The notes: generated by a model not told the origin, from the sequence alone. A stretch of 64,000 bases of DNA from Dysidea avara (GCF_963678975.1 NC_089277.1:26672672-26736671), one strand, 5' to 3'. Numbered from the stretch's first letter, positions 11,363-23,650 are shown. Program-made: numbers and translations.

Positions 11363-11398
<36 letters not shown>
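11363..11398. repeat. (TA)n microsatellite
   Basis: Uninterrupted TA run. A further (TA)n run lies at 12112-12139. Confidence 0.95.
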
Positions 11399-11401
<3 letters not shown>

Positions 11402-11419
11402 CACTTTCACACCTCAGAT

Positions 11420-11865
11420 CAAAGGAAAGCCAGTATGCTATGCTGCACTGCTCAAAAATTCACCTATTATGCTTAAATTAATGCTCAATATTTACCTACT
11501 ATGCTCGATTATGCTCAATGTTCATGCCTTAGTTCATATGCTTTGCTACTAGTTTAACACTGTATAGAAAGAAAAAAATGAGTGGCTGGAACACAAATAA
11601 TAAATTCTTGCTGCATGCCTGCATGTAAGAGACAAGATCGATATACTCTAATAGAACAGTCAGTCTGATGATTGTTCTATTAGAGTTACTGACTGCTCTA
11701 TTAGAGTATATCGATCTTATTTTGCAATTGTCATTTTTCCAGCAAGAGTTTACACTATCGTACAAATATTTAACCTATTATGCTGGAATTATGCTCAATG
11801 CTTTTAGGTACCTATTATGCTCAAAATTATGCCAGCATAATCAGCGGGTCCCTATTGATGGATTA
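11420..11865. repeat. CCTATTATGC-rich repeat remnant with a motif cluster
   Basis: Multiple CCTATTATGCT and ATTATGCTCAA words, as in the hAT-like elements at 4847 and 17561, surround three adjacent motif copies at 11636-11717 arranged as one forward then two reverse. The block starts with GATCGATATACTC and ends with GAGTATATCGATC, so the cluster is itself roughly palindromic. Probably an eroded MITE; no clear target duplication. Confidence 0.5.
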
Positions 11866-12008
11866 AAATTGAATCCCACAACCACTGTTTGTTTGGCAAA
11901 ATTCAATCCCACAATCACAGCTTACTTGGTTCCCTATATAAGAGAAGGGTATAGCAACTAAAGATTTTGCCAATTAGGTCAGTCTACATGCTAAAGTAGA
12001 ACATATTA

Positions 12009-12106
12009 GTTATACCATGGGCACTCGTGCTTTGCCTGTATATACGCACTCGCCCTCGGGCTTGTGCGTATATATCAGGCATAGCACTCTTGCCCATGGT
12101 ATAACT
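12009..12106. repeat. imperfect inverted repeat with GC-rich core
   Basis: The left arm begins AGTTATACCATGGGCA and the right arm ends TGCCCATGGTATAACT; inner arms share TATACGCAC and GTGCGTATA. The centre is CGCCCTCGGGC, close to the core words of the 32-160 repeat. A (TA)n run follows at 12112-12139. Confidence 0.8.
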
Positions 12107-12108
12107 AT

Positions 12109-12139
<31 letters not shown>

Positions 12140-14485
12140 TACACTATAGAGTGTATTCACATGATGTCACAAATGCAGCATGTATTTAAGACACATGTAG
12201 CATTTATTTGAAATGTGTGGATAAAGCCCCACTGGTGCAATAGAAAATAAATGCATTTTTGTTCTATGTGGTAACCACATATGAATGGGTAACAACACAT
12301 TAGAAGCATGAACTTGTAGCTGGTTTACTTCCTGATGTAGTAGTGGAACTTGTGTAGGGACTTGGCGGGCTCCATAGTCATTTTATTTAAAAAAACATAC
12401 TAATTACACTCATATCCTTGTAGTAGTTTATTCTCCACTGATAGGTGACTACTCCACTGCCATTGAGTGGCTGTTCAATACACTTGTGACGGTGAGAAGA
12501 AGTGAGGAAGGATTATTTTGTTTTGCCTATAGTTTATTGACACCAGAGGTAGAGAGAAAACCAATTCGTGGCAGTATGGCAATAATGGATAATGACATAC
12601 TAGAAGCACAATGGAGTAGCTGGTCTGTTTTTTGAAATATTCACCACAGTACCACCATATTGTGACATGCATGGGTGAAAAGATGGGGCTTTCGATTGCG
12701 ATATATCAGAAAGTTGAATATATAGCTACGAGGTTGTACTTCTAGTATGCTAGTACTCATCCATTGGTGATCACTGCATGGCCACGGATTGGCTGCTGCT
12801 GTACTAAGTCTGGTGGAAAGATAGCATTGGGCTTCTTTCCACACATATTTTAAACACCTTTTTCATAATTTCTTCATGAATATGCTCTACTGACCATTAC
12901 TTGTGAAATATAAACTCATCAACACACTACCTTGATCTCATGTTGAATGTAGTTAATACTACACTAAATATGAAATACTAACCATTTTAATGATTGTCAA
13001 TTATTATGTGCTAAACATGACCATATATGTGACCAGATTTGTGAAAAGGTACCCTTTTCACACACAAAAGTTGACCCATTTTTGAACTTTAAAGCTTCAT
13101 AACATTTTGATCATGGCATATAATTGCATGAAATTTTCCATGGATGTAGCTACAGTATCTGGCTACATTGTGATACTAAGCGCAAGTTAATCAGTATAAG
13201 GAGTCCAGTGTTACATCATTTTGTTTGCTGGTATGTCAAATGTATGGAAAAGGTACCTATTTGTAAATCCAGTCACATAATGGAAACACTTATGGGACCA
13301 CTTTGTACACAAGCACATTGCATCAACTCACCCTGTCCTTCCCATTCACATCCACACCATTCTGTAGGTGTTGCTGTACATCACTGAGTCTGCCATTCAT
13401 AGCAGCAACACATAAGCCCAAAATGGTATACTGTAGTGTACATATAATGGAACAAATAACATGTCATGCACTATACGGTACTGGACACAATACATAACAT
13501 GGTGGGGTGAGTTAGAGGTGTAATTTTTATCCTATAACAAGTGGATCCACACATAATGGGAGAGGATAAAATAACATCACATCATACAGTATGATAGTAC
13601 TGAATAGTAGGGATGGCAAAGGTGTGGGCGTTGTTTGTGATATAATAATTATACCCTAAAAACCTGCCTTGACTTTTTCCTCACAACATCATGGAAGTAT
13701 TGGTTGGGTAAAATTAAGCTCAAAAGTGTCCTCAGATCAACCTGAAACATTTCTGTAAGTTGCTACAGATTTTTTTTGAATTACTTAATGTAATTTTCTA
13801 TTGCCTGCCTGCCTGATTCCTTCAGTCAAGTATAGTGGAAAATTGGCTACAGCTGCAGCCTTAATTCTTTAACAGAAATGTTTCTAGTTTGCTTAAGAAA
13901 AATCTTTGGTACATTGATAAACATACAATGAGTGAGCTTTTGTGTTACCTTTTATCCTTCTTTACCATGGCCATCAGTTAAGGTTCTCCACTGATAGTGT
14001 TAATGGATTAGAGTAGGGCTTCCATCTATGGGTGTACAGTACATCAAACTATTCCAATACATGTGGCGCTGCATCAAACTATTTGAACACACGAGGTTAA
14101 GTGGTTTTTGAAGGTGGCAGTTGATATTGTAATTGTAATGGTTCGAAAGGGATTCCACTCAGTGAGACACTGATATCATTCAGTGAGAGTGACGCGTTCA
14201 ATATCACGGAAAACTAGACATGTGTAAGCGAATATACTTGTAGTTTAGTGATTTGTAAGTGCATGTTGTTTTCCAGCAAAGTTAACTGGCAAAGTTGCTT
14301 GTGTTTCTAAACACTGAGCTAAATGCATTTTCTTTGTGACCAACACTACTTTTAGTTAAGTGAATCCAACTTAATACAGTTTAGCAATTTATATAGTGGT
14401 GAGTTATGCTAGTTAATTGCTCACATAATATATAGTGCTGTGATTAACTCTATTAATATTGTGACTGGTTTCCAGGGTATTTAGT
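12140..14485. other. no supported gene
   Basis: AT-rich sequence without recognisable domains. About 13620-13790 is distantly similar to part of the dispersed repeat at 44740-44880 (shared GTAGGGA, CAGTATTGG-and CAA-TTGCTAC words). A fragment at 13031 starts GTGACCAGATTTGTGAAAAGG, reminiscent of the MITE end at 31865. Confidence 0.45.
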
Positions 14486-14882
14486 CATAGGCGGTGGAAG
14501 AGGGGGTGTGGAGCACCCCCAACTATTTTACTGGAACTTAAAGCTGTATTGCACAATAGTCAGCATGTGAACTCCTCCAAGGTTTCCAGAAACTGGTCAA
14601 TCACGATTGAGATACTCTAACAGAGTAGTCACCCCAATAGAGCAGTCACCCCAATAGAGCAGTCACCCTAATATAACAGTCAAACATTTATTAAACTAGA
14701 TAGCATTTAATTGACAGCTAAATCCACCAAAAATACCACTAAATTCAATCTCCTGATATCTAATTTTCAAATTTCCTGGGGGCATGTTCCCAGACCCCCT
14801 AGAATTGGCATGCTTCGCACACTTACCACTATAAACATAAATTTTGGGCACCCCCAACTCTAGCATCCTTCCGCCTCCTATG
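14486..14882. mobile_element. hAT-like MITE (CATAGGCGG family)
   Basis: Ends CATAGGCGGTGGAAG and CTTCCGCCTCCTATG are near-perfect inverted repeats, like those of the element at 46134-46486, which has a clean 8-bp TSD. Here the flanks TATTTAGT and TTAGAAGT do not match. It contains four degenerate motif copies in tandem at 14607-14685. Confidence 0.65.
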
Positions 14883-14914
14883 TTAGAAGTCATGTGTTTG
14901 CAAAAAAGTTCACA

Positions 14915-15178
14915 ACACAGTGTAAGAAAAATGAATTAGAGCAGGGACAGTGTATAGTACTTAAAAGCACTGAAACAAGCTGGATCGGAGTGGTATGTAA
15001 TGTCCAAATAAAACAATAATAAGTGAATATCCTTACTGTGTATTTCTGCTGTAGCACAGTAGGGATATTCACTTCTTATTGTTTTTTTTTGGAGATTATA
15101 TAAGTACTACTCCAATCCAGCTTGTTTCAGTGCTTTTTATGGCAGTACTATACACTGTCCCTACTCTAATTTAAAATT
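14915..15178. mobile_element. foldback MITE (GTACTGAAACAAG family), copy 1
   Basis: Long imperfect inverted repeat: the left arm carries AGAGCAGGGACAGTGTATAG and CTGAAACAAGCTGGAT, the right arm the complements up to TGTCCCTACTCTAATT. The centre contains CAGTAGGGATATTCACTTC. Paralogues at 34505-34790, 36610-36910 and 45520-45840. Confidence 0.8.
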
Positions 15179-16600
15179 CCTGATTTTTTCTAATACTTGT
15201 ATTGAATACATATGACTAAGGCATTCAAATAGAAAATAATTAACACACAACACATCCAGACTGTGGGGGAAACTTTTTTGCATTTTATGATTTTGTTTAC
15301 AGCCATGAATGTTGTTACTGTGAAACTTCATAACATGTATCAACCACAAAAAGTTTTCCACTTCAAATGATTACATTGTATGGTATCAATTGTTAGTATG
15401 AGTGACATTTCCAGAGGTCACTATTTGACCTACGTATGTCCTTACTTGAGGCTGTTAAACACATGCACTATGTGAATGTAGTGTATGGTAGGAAAGTCTA
15501 ACAGGAGGATATTTTGGTGAATTTGTTACAATAAAACTTATTAGGGCAAGTACCTCATTAGGTATAATTTTGTTGACCAACAACACTAATATGGTATCAA
15601 TAATAATTTAGTACCAGTGACATTTCCAGAGGTCACTATTTGACCTCTGTCCTTACTTGAATACGCCATCTTATATTTAAAGCACCACTATATGTTCATG
15701 TGCGTGTACAGAAAATATAGCAGGAAGGGATATGTTGAGAGGCTACTACAGTATGAGGTGAAGCTAAGTGCTGTATTTTCCTAAAAACACTTACCGAGTG
15801 CAGTACTTTTCATGCACACAAGCATAAGCAGTGCTTAAAGTAGTTTAAAGCACTTGCATGAGCAAATAAAAGTGCTATTATTTCCATACAGCACTGAAAG
15901 GAAAAAATACCACTACATATGGAAAATATTATAGCACTGTTGATCATGTGCCTAACATTTTAAATTGCCAGAAGTAGCCAAGCATCACTATCTGTGTTGT
16001 TTTATGACCAAACTTGTACTATGTAGACACTTACCAACTGAATGCTGATTGGTTTGAGCCTACAAAATGCATGTTTTTAATAAAGACAACCAGAAAGCAC
16101 TTCAAACTAGTTAAAGCACTGCCACGCTTGTGTTATGTATCAGTGTGGGATCAGAGCAAAGTAGCTTAGAAGTATGTGCACCAGTCTAGTAGTATTGATA
16201 CTGCTTAGTAACATTTCAAACAATATGAAGTAGTTGTGCAGTTAGCAATAATTTTCTTCCTTATTTGTTTATAGGTTAACAACTTTAGTGGCCAGTGCAG
16301 TCATCACATGATAGAGCACTACAGCAAAGTGCCTTGTGTTTTAATTCAAGATTCTTCCTAGTTGGGTATTAGACACTTGCAGTATTCACATTGAGTAAGG
16401 TTATATTAGTTATCTTGCATACAGTAAAATATGTGTATAACACATTTTTAAGATGCGTATCTGTGTTGCATGATTGCCCGACCACCACTGCACAAACCAG
16501 GTGATGAGTATGTAGTTAGGAGTAATTTACTCTAAAATTTACTATGTTAGGTTGAGTCAGAAATTCCACCATTCCGTAGAATGATGCAATTTTGTTCAGA
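15179..16600. other. no supported gene
   Basis: Nothing coding recognised. A phrase of about 30 bp containing GTGACATTTCCAGAGGTCAC occurs twice (near 15400 and 15628), suggesting a local duplication. Confidence 0.5.
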
Positions 16601-16602
16601 TC

Positions 16603-17530
16603 CAGAGGTGTATCTAGCCCAAACACGATGCCTGGGCAAGTCCATTTACCTGTATAACTAGTCCAGTGAACTACTTGTGTGGGTTTAGACGTGCATTCAT
16701 CAAATTGTTGCTTTCAAGTACATGGCATGGCTAGCTACAGTTATTAACTCTTATCTGTATGCATATAGAATAGCTCATCAGTCTATAATCACTTAATACT
16801 AATCTCTAGCTATGATGCACGTATCGATTGTTGGATTGTAGCATCACATGCCACACAAAAGGATACTTCCAACTCATAATGAACAATACTACTGAGCCAA
16901 TAGATTTCTTGTACTGACTTGTACTTGTGTGGATCACAAAACTATCATGACACGGGTTTATCTACTCAGTGGGGGCATCCATTCCCTGCAACTACCCACT
17001 AACTCTACCACACCTTGCTGGATGGTCCTACAAAGTATCGTCAGCAGTTCTCTCACGTTATTCCTGTGACATTCCTTCATCGTAGTTGTATCACAATAAC
17101 CTGGGCACTGATTATTCAGCATTAGACCTCTATCTGCTGAAATCAAGTAGCCAAACGGCTAGTTGTCTTGCACTTCACGCAGTCTACATACAAGTAGACT
17201 CCAAACTATCATCACTTCAATGAGACTACACATTGGCACTATTCATTTTGGGTGGGGCACACCTCCGATTTTCAGATTTAAATATAGTAACTTGTAATCT
17301 ATGGGGCTATTATTAGAAATCAGACTCTTAATTAAATGCACAGTGCTTATTTTCCATGCAAGAATTTGCTGCAAGCGTTCACTACAGTCAATGATGCCTT
17401 AGTGGATAGAATCGAAATTAATAAATTGTGAACAGTGTATTTTCATGCGTGGCTGGAAGCCAGAAGATTTTCTGATGCCCGGGCAAGGTGAGCTGATGCC
17501 TGGGTATGCTTAGGTGTAGATATGCCACTG
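16603..17530. mobile_element. hAT-like non-autonomous element candidate
   Basis: Left end CAGAGGTGTATCTAGCCC and right end (inward) CAGTGGCATATCTACACC form a diverged TIR of the CAGNGGNNNATCTA type typical of hAT elements; both ends also carry GATGCCTGGG words. Flanking 8-mers do not match, so the call rests on the termini only. Confidence 0.5.
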
Positions 17531-17560
17531 GAATCTTATCAAATTCATTGTGCTGGTTAT

Positions 17561-18026
17561 TAGGGACGAGTAGTCTATTTTGCTTTATATTCTACCTATT
17601 TTCTTTCCAGCAATTCTTTTATTTTCACCTATTATGCTCCATATTTTGTTCAAGAATTATGTATATTGCTCAGTATTAATCTATGTTAATTGACTATTTC
17701 CAAGTGCAAAGCTACAATTTCACCTTAAAGTGGCTGTTCTATTAGAGCATCTCGATATGCACTTGCTCTTACAGAAGCTAGCTAATGTTTTAAAGCATAT
17801 GTGACTGTTCTATTAGGGTATCCCAATTGCCACTTGTTCTTTCCATAACAATTGGTTATATATTATATTGTTGATATTTTATCTTGTGTGACTGTTCTAT
17901 TAGAATATCTTGATTTTAAGTGAAAAAATTACATCCACATCAATACCTATTATGCCAGCAATTTGCTCATTACTTTTACCTACCCATTATGCCAAAAATT
18001 TTGTTGGCAAAATTGATGCATCCCTA
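17561..18026. mobile_element. hAT-like MITE with perfect 8-bp TSD
   Basis: The termini TAGGGACGAG and GATGCATCCCTA resemble those of 2496-2926. The flanks CTGGTTAT at 17553-17560 and 18027-18034 are an exact 8-bp duplication. Length 466 bp. It contains three motif copies, all in reverse sense (17743, 17807, 17889), plus several ACCTATTATGC words. Confidence 0.85.
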
Positions 18027-18083
18027 CTGGTTATCTTGAATATTTAATTTATCACAAACCTGAGGTGGATTGCATGCCCTCCT

Positions 18084-19294
18084 TAGGCCTGCGCCTATTA
18101 TGCCGGCATAATCTTGAGAATAATAGGTCACCAATTTCGTGAGAATAATTCCGGAATTATAAGATGGTTACAGGCATAATTTTAGAATAATCGGACGACC
18201 ACGGGAATAATCGGTGGAATTGGAGGGCGTGTCTCTTCTTGATTACCTAGAAGAAAGAGTTAAGCTACTACAAATGATATAAAGCTGACAGGAGTGCTGG
18301 CTGAAAGGAGCTGAAAGGCCTCTAAAAGATCGATGTACTCTAATAGAACGCTCAAATACTCTAATAGAGCAGTCAGATCGTTTCATGTTAACAATCTGCA
18401 GCCAGCATCAGGGATTTAACTGCATGATTATCTGCAATTCTGAAACTTGTACATCTTATACCAGTGTATCTTCTTCAAGTCTTTGAGCATTATTATCTAC
18501 CTAAGGCCAGGCCAAGTTGATTGACAGTTTATCGTCCGGGATATTTGAAAAAGTCATGCGGGCGGGAGGTCATTTTTCATATTTCATAATGTTTTTAGCA
18601 TGGAAAAACATTTAAAAAGTAGCTTCACACAGTTACTATAGCTACTTTAACAATGATTGCAGAGCTTATTTGATTACGTCACTGTTAATACTTATAGCTA
18701 TTCGTTTATGCAATCTCTCTTTAGAAATCCATTTACTGAAGGTAGCTACTAACGTAGTAACGAGTCCAGGCTGGGAATAATCGTCACGTTTGTTGGACAC
18801 ATCATGTTTTTAATATGCAAAAACGAGTTCAGAAGCGTAAGCAATGATTATCACGTGAGAAATAATGAATTATGAAATTATTGCTCTATTCCTAAAAACC
18901 CATGCGGGCGGTGACGATAAACTGTGAATTAATTTGGCCTGGCCTAACTTAGCTATACAGTAGTTACAGCATATTATTATAATACACTAATAATTAAGTA
19001 CACTTGAATTATTACTGTAGATACGTAGCAATTCTAAGTCTGCTGTAACTATTATGGATAGAAAAATGATGTGTAAGGTGGAATGCTTCATATATGGCTA
19101 TTAATAATTCGGACAAAACTACTTATAGCAGCATCTTGAAAACTAAGCGACTAGCCACAGATATATACTGAATGAGAATAATTATGGAATAATAGGTTGG
19201 ATACAAGAATAACAAAAAGAACAATAGGAGAGTTTTTTGGGAAATTCTTGAAAGAATAATAGGTAAAATTTTGAGCATAATAGGCTCAGGCCTA
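18084..19294. mobile_element. hAT-like element, TAGGCCTGCGCC family, copy 2 (inverted)
   Basis: Reverse complement of 4847-5609 with high identity throughout, flanked by the exact 8-bp repeat GCCCTCCT (18076-18083 and 19295-19302). It is interrupted by a 440-bp nested element at 18505-18944. Paired motif copies at 18331 and 18356. Confidence 0.9.
18505..18944. mobile_element. nested 440-bp MITE with TAA TSD (PIF/Harbinger-like)
   Basis: The ends GGCCAGGCC and GGCCTGGCC are perfect inverted repeats and a second inverted pair (ACAGTTTATCGTC and GACGATAAACTGT) lies just inside. It is flanked by TAA on both sides (18502-18504, 18945-18947); the uninterrupted relative at 4847-5609 has a single TAA-equivalent at this point. 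A 3-bp TWA duplication is characteristic of PIF/Harbinger. Other notable content: CATGCGGGCG words near both ends. No ORF. Confidence 0.85.
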
Positions 19295-19692
19295 GCCCTC
19301 CTTGAAGTTTATAGATGTTTAATTCATCTAACTGCACATAATCATGTACAAACAGCAATACATGTCACATAAGCTGCAGGTTGATCTGCGACAACAGTCA
19401 AGGTCTTGACTGGGCAAAAATTTGTGGCTTCAAGTGTTTCAGTGTTGGACTGCTTTATTGCCTATTTTAACAAAAGTGACTGTAAATAGGGAATGTGGAA
19501 ACATAAAATTTGCCTACTTTTTCGAATTTCATAACTCAAAAACTTTTTATTGCATCACCATGCACTCTTCAGCCCTTACTAAGTTACAGGTGAGAATGCA
19601 TGTAAATATTCTATTCCAATACTAAGATGTGTGGCAGGGTGTAGTTTGTATTTTTGCAGGCTTTAGTCACATGCTAATTTCTTGGTGTGTGT

Positions 19693-20098
19693 TATAGTAT
19701 GTTCACGTTGAGCTGAATCCTGAAAAAACAGCTAAAAATTAAAAGTGGATTTTTTTCTCAACAGAGTTAACATTTCAGCCAACCAGATGATTATTGGTAA
19801 CAGCAAAGGTGTCAACAACAGACATGTACGGTTTGGCTCCATTACAAGTTCGGGAAAGAGCTGTAATGGACACTGTATTTATATGGCTTCCCCATAGGAA
19901 ATGTATTGTGAAAATTTTGATTGGCCGTAAATATTATGTTAAACATTTGGACAATAAAATTTTGAAATATTCTTAGCGGGTCAAGCAGTACTTAGTTAAG
20001 TAGTACTACAAATGAGCCAAATTTCAAGATTGTGTGTAATTGCATCCATGAGTTATTAAATGTCTTTGAGGATTCAGCTCAACGTGAACGTACTATAG
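19693..20098. mobile_element. about 405-bp MITE with 29-bp TIRs
   Basis: The left end TATAGTATGTTCACGTTGAG continues as CTGAATCCT, and the right end is its complement with one mismatch (20069-20098). Flanking TA on both sides fits a Tc1/mariner-type duplication. No transposase. Confidence 0.65.
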
Positions 20099-21056
20099 CT
20101 AACAATAGCTGTGAAGAAACATCATTACAATCACAGCAACTTGTGTGCTGGAGCTTTGAAAGATCTTGTTGGAGATTCTTACTTCTTGCCTTGAGCAGCC
20201 CTATAAACTTGGTTTCAAACCATATAGTTTTGATTGTGGGTTTCGAACTCATTTCATCTTGATCCGTAAGTAATGTAGAATGATTTTGTTGCCTTGACCA
20301 ATGACCGGACTGTAATCACTGTGTGACAGTTACTCGTACAACCAAAAAAGCTAGAGACAACCCCTTGCGATTGACATAAGTGGTAATGCCATGATGTGTG
20401 ATCGACAGGATGATTCTAGAGGTCTTTACCAGTGAATATACAGATGTAAACAATGAGATACACATATTTTGTACACGTAGGCTACCAGTGCATGCCAAAC
20501 AGGATGGAGAAAGCCTGAGTCACTTTTACTCAAAGAGTCTAAGCTGGAAAAAAAAATCATTTTGGAGTGGTCTTGCACAAATACTGCACAAACACTCACT
20601 TAGACTAACCTCTCTTTTCGCCATGTTGCATGAAGTATCAACAGCGGAAGGAGAGTTGCACTTAGCTTGATTGAGAGACGCGCCACGCCCCGCGATGAAT
20701 TTCACGTGACTTACTGAAAAAGGGTAGGCGTTGCACCTCGAGATGGATGTGGTGATGGAGGTTCCTCGGGAGATTCTATGATGATCACTTGTACACCAGG
20801 TTAGTTACTGTGCATTCACAGTCTCGTGTGATCAGACCATAGATAATACAGACCACTTTTATATCATTCGATCATTCATTTTCCCTATCACTCGAGATAC
20901 AGAGATATCACTCAATTTAAATGTAAATTCGCATCCGGATTGTCTTTGAAGTTTTTGTTGGATCAGTGGCAGATTTAGAGGGCGTTCAGTAGGCGACAAG
21001 GGTAGGTCTAGGAGGAATGGGAAATTAGGAAACCGGAAATGGGAGATGAGGAACTA
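20099..21056. other. no supported gene
   Basis: Mixed sequence, slightly more GC-rich around 20680-20770 (CGCCACGCCCCGCG). A CAGTGGCAGATTTAG word at about 20968 resembles a hAT terminus but has no partner that I can see. Confidence 0.4.
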
Positions 21057-21058
21057 GG

Positions 21059-21504
21059 ATCTAATCCAAAACAGCCAAGCTTACAGCAGCTGGTACTAGT
21101 TGCCAGCTGACCCTCAGATCTTGTAATTTTTTTTTCACCCTTGTTTTCTCCAATGTTTTTGTATGTGTGTTAACTTGATCTGTAAAGTATTAAAATAAAA
21201 AAAATAAAATAAGCTGTAAAAAAAGAGTGCGGCCCCCAAAAGGCTATGGTGAGAAAAACGATGTGAAATCCAAGGTGGTGGCAAAGAACTGGCTGTGATG
21301 GTAGGTTAATGGTAAAATTTTAATAACGACAATTCACCGCTGCTTGGTCTTGGCACAAACTTCACCTGGATTGTTATTATTAAAATTTTTACCATTAACC
21401 TACCATCACAGTCATTTCTTGGTCACCACTTTGGATTTCAATCTTTTCCACTAGCCTCTTTGGGGGCTGCACTCTTTTTTACAGCTTGGCTGTTTTGGAT
21501 TAGA
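21059..21504. mobile_element. long-arm foldback of the satellite-associated composite, copy 1
   Basis: The left end CTAATCCAAAACAGCCAAGC and right end (inward) are complementary and the arms continue almost to the centre (TAGGTTAATGGTAAAA against TTTTTACCATTAACCTA). The loop contains GCTTGGTCTTGGC. The left arm is split by a 129-bp insertion at 21082-21210. The satellite array starts about 135 bp to the right. Confidence 0.85.
21082..21210 (+). mobile_element. short retroposed insertion with A-rich tail
   Basis: Interrupts the left arm of the foldback and is flanked by AAGCT on both sides (21077-21081, 21211-21215). It ends in an A-rich tail (TAAAATAAAAAAAATAAAAT). The two intact paralogous foldbacks at 39414 and 49493 lack it. 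Confidence 0.6.
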
Positions 21505-21639
21505 TATCACTTCTTTTTGTACTTGTATACCACCCGATGGTGTTTTAAACTTATCTGTTTTTTCTTTACTATAGCAAGAAAAAGATATAAAACAGATTTT
21601 AAATATTTTAGCTTTTTTTTGATTTTATCAGGTGACTTG

Positions 21640-23120
21640 TTTCTCTCTGATCTCTCTACAGCGTGACTTGTTTCTAGCTGAAATCTTTACAGGGTGATCT
21701 ATTCATAACTAAACTCTCTACAGGGTAATTTTTTTTGTAGCTGAACTCTCTACAGGGTGACTTGTTTCTAGCTGATCTCTCTACTGGGTAACTTATTTCT
21801 AGCTAAATTCTCTACAGAGTGATTTGTTCGTAGGTGAACTATCTACAGGGCAATTTGTTTGTAACTGAAATCTTTATAGAGTGATTTGTTTGTAGCTGAA
21901 CTGGTGATTTCTTTGTAGTTGAATTCTCTACAAGGTGACTTCTTCTAGCTGATCTCTCTACAGGGTGACTAGTGTCTAGCTGATCTCTCTATAGGGTAAC
22001 TTGTTTCTAGCTGAATTCTCTACAGGGTTATCTGTTCATAGTTGAACTATATACAGAGTGATCTGTTTGTAACTGAGCTCTCTACAGTATGAATAGTTTC
22101 TAGCTGATCTTTCTACAGGGTACTTTGTTTGTAGCTGAACTCTACAACGTGATTTGTTTGTAGCTGAACTCTCTACAGGGTGATTTGTTTGTAGCTGAAT
22201 TCCCTGCAGGATGATTTGTTCATAGCTGAACTTGCTGCAGGGTAATTTGTTTGTGGCTGAACTCTCTACAAGGTGACTTCTAGCTGATCTCTCTACGGGG
22301 TGATTTGTTATAGCTGATCTCTCTACTGGGTGACTTGTTTCTAGCTGAACTGTCTACAGATGATTTGTTCGTAGCTAAACTCTCTGCAGGGTGATTTGTT
22401 TGTAGCTGAACTCTCTACAGGGTGACTTGTTTCTAGCTGATCTCTCTATATGGTAACTTATTTGTGGCTGAACTCTCTACAGGGTGGTTTTTTTTGTAGC
22501 TGAACCCTCTACAAAGTAACTTCTTCTAGCTGATCTCCCTACAGCATGACTTGTTTCTAGCTTATCTCTCTACAGGGTGATCTGTTTGTAGTTCAACTCT
22601 CTACAGGGTGATCTATTTGTAGCTGAGCTCTCTACAGTGTGACTAGTTTCTAGCCGATCTCTCTATAGGGTAACTTGTTTGTAGCTGAACTCTCTAAAGG
22701 ATGGTTTCATTGTAGCTGAACTCTCTACAGGGTGGTTTATTTGTAGCTGAACTCTCTACAAGGTGACTTCTTTTAGCTGATCTCTCTACAGTGTGACTAG
22801 TTTCTAGCCGATCTCTCTATAGGGTAACTTGTTTGTAGCTGAACTCTCTAAAGGATGGTTTCATTGTAGCTGAACTCTCTACAGGGTGGTTTATTTGTAG
22901 CTGAACTCTCTACAAGGTGACTTCTTTTAGCTGATCTCTCTACAGGGTGACTTGTTTCTAGTTGCAGGGTTGTTTGCAGCTGAACTCTCTTCAGAGTGAT
23001 TTGTTTGTAGCTGAACTCTCTACAGGGTGACTTGCTTGTAGCTGAACTGTCTATAAGATTAACTTTGTAGCTGTACTCCCTACAGAATAACTTGCAATAG
23101 AATTCTATAATGGAGTAAGT
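21640..23120 (+). repeat. about 31-bp satellite array 1
   Basis: Tandem degenerate units of the form TAGCTGAACTCTCTACAGGG followed by TGATTTGTTTG (31 bp), roughly 45 copies. Two sub-types alternate (TAGCTGAACTC and TAGCTGATCTC). A 154-bp block at 22637-22790 is repeated exactly at 22791-22944, equal to five units, showing recent unequal exchange. Not coding. Confidence 0.95.
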
Positions 23121-23650
23121 TTAAAGTAGCTGAATGCTTTATTAGGGTGACTGTTCTATTAGAGTATCTTGGTCTCATTTGCTACACGTAGTTTGGCTTT
23201 CGAATCACAACTTATTAGGTTGTTATCCGATTTTTCTGTACTGCTGCAAGGACTTTCTATGCTGATTATTTCAGCTGCATACCGGTTTTCAGCTCATTGC
23301 TCTAAGCGGTTTGCCTGGTAGGCATGAAAATTATTAGTATTTTATTCTTGAGTCTTGATCATGCAATTGTTACACACCTTTGGTTTCGAGTCCTATCTCC
23401 AAGATCTTTATTTCGTTTACTTTCAAACCTCCAATAGAACTCCTACAATGGTTGATATATCCTCCAACTAATTTTCAACTCATTCCATGAAGCGGTTTAC
23501 CTGTAGGCATGATGACAAATCGATCTTGTTTTACTCGAATAATTGATTATAAATCCAAAACCATTCATTGGATTTGTACCAAATTCGATACTGGGATTTG
23601 CCTTTTGACTCCCTTTCATAGGCGGCTCCATGATTTTTTCTGATCAAGAA
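23121..23650 (+). repeat. distal flank of composite element 1
   Basis: After the array comes a GACTGTTCTATTAGAGTATC motif (about 23148) and a segment with GCGGTTTGCCTGGTAGGC (about 23308). The array at 49985-51440 ends the same way (motif at 51447, GCGGTTTATCTGGTAGGC at about 51589), so this flank belongs to the same composite unit. Confidence 0.65.

Noticed and set aside
11229..11552. 107-codon plus-strand ORF
   Set aside because: A third of it is Tyr-Ile from the (TA)n run; no domain.
16603..17530. A proven hAT element
   Set aside because: The termini look right but the flanking 8-mers do not match, so it is kept only as a candidate.
21640..23120. Regular about 31-bp repeats as a CRISPR array
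   Set aside because: The whole unit is repeated with drift; there are no unique spacers between constant repeats, no cas genes and an animal context.
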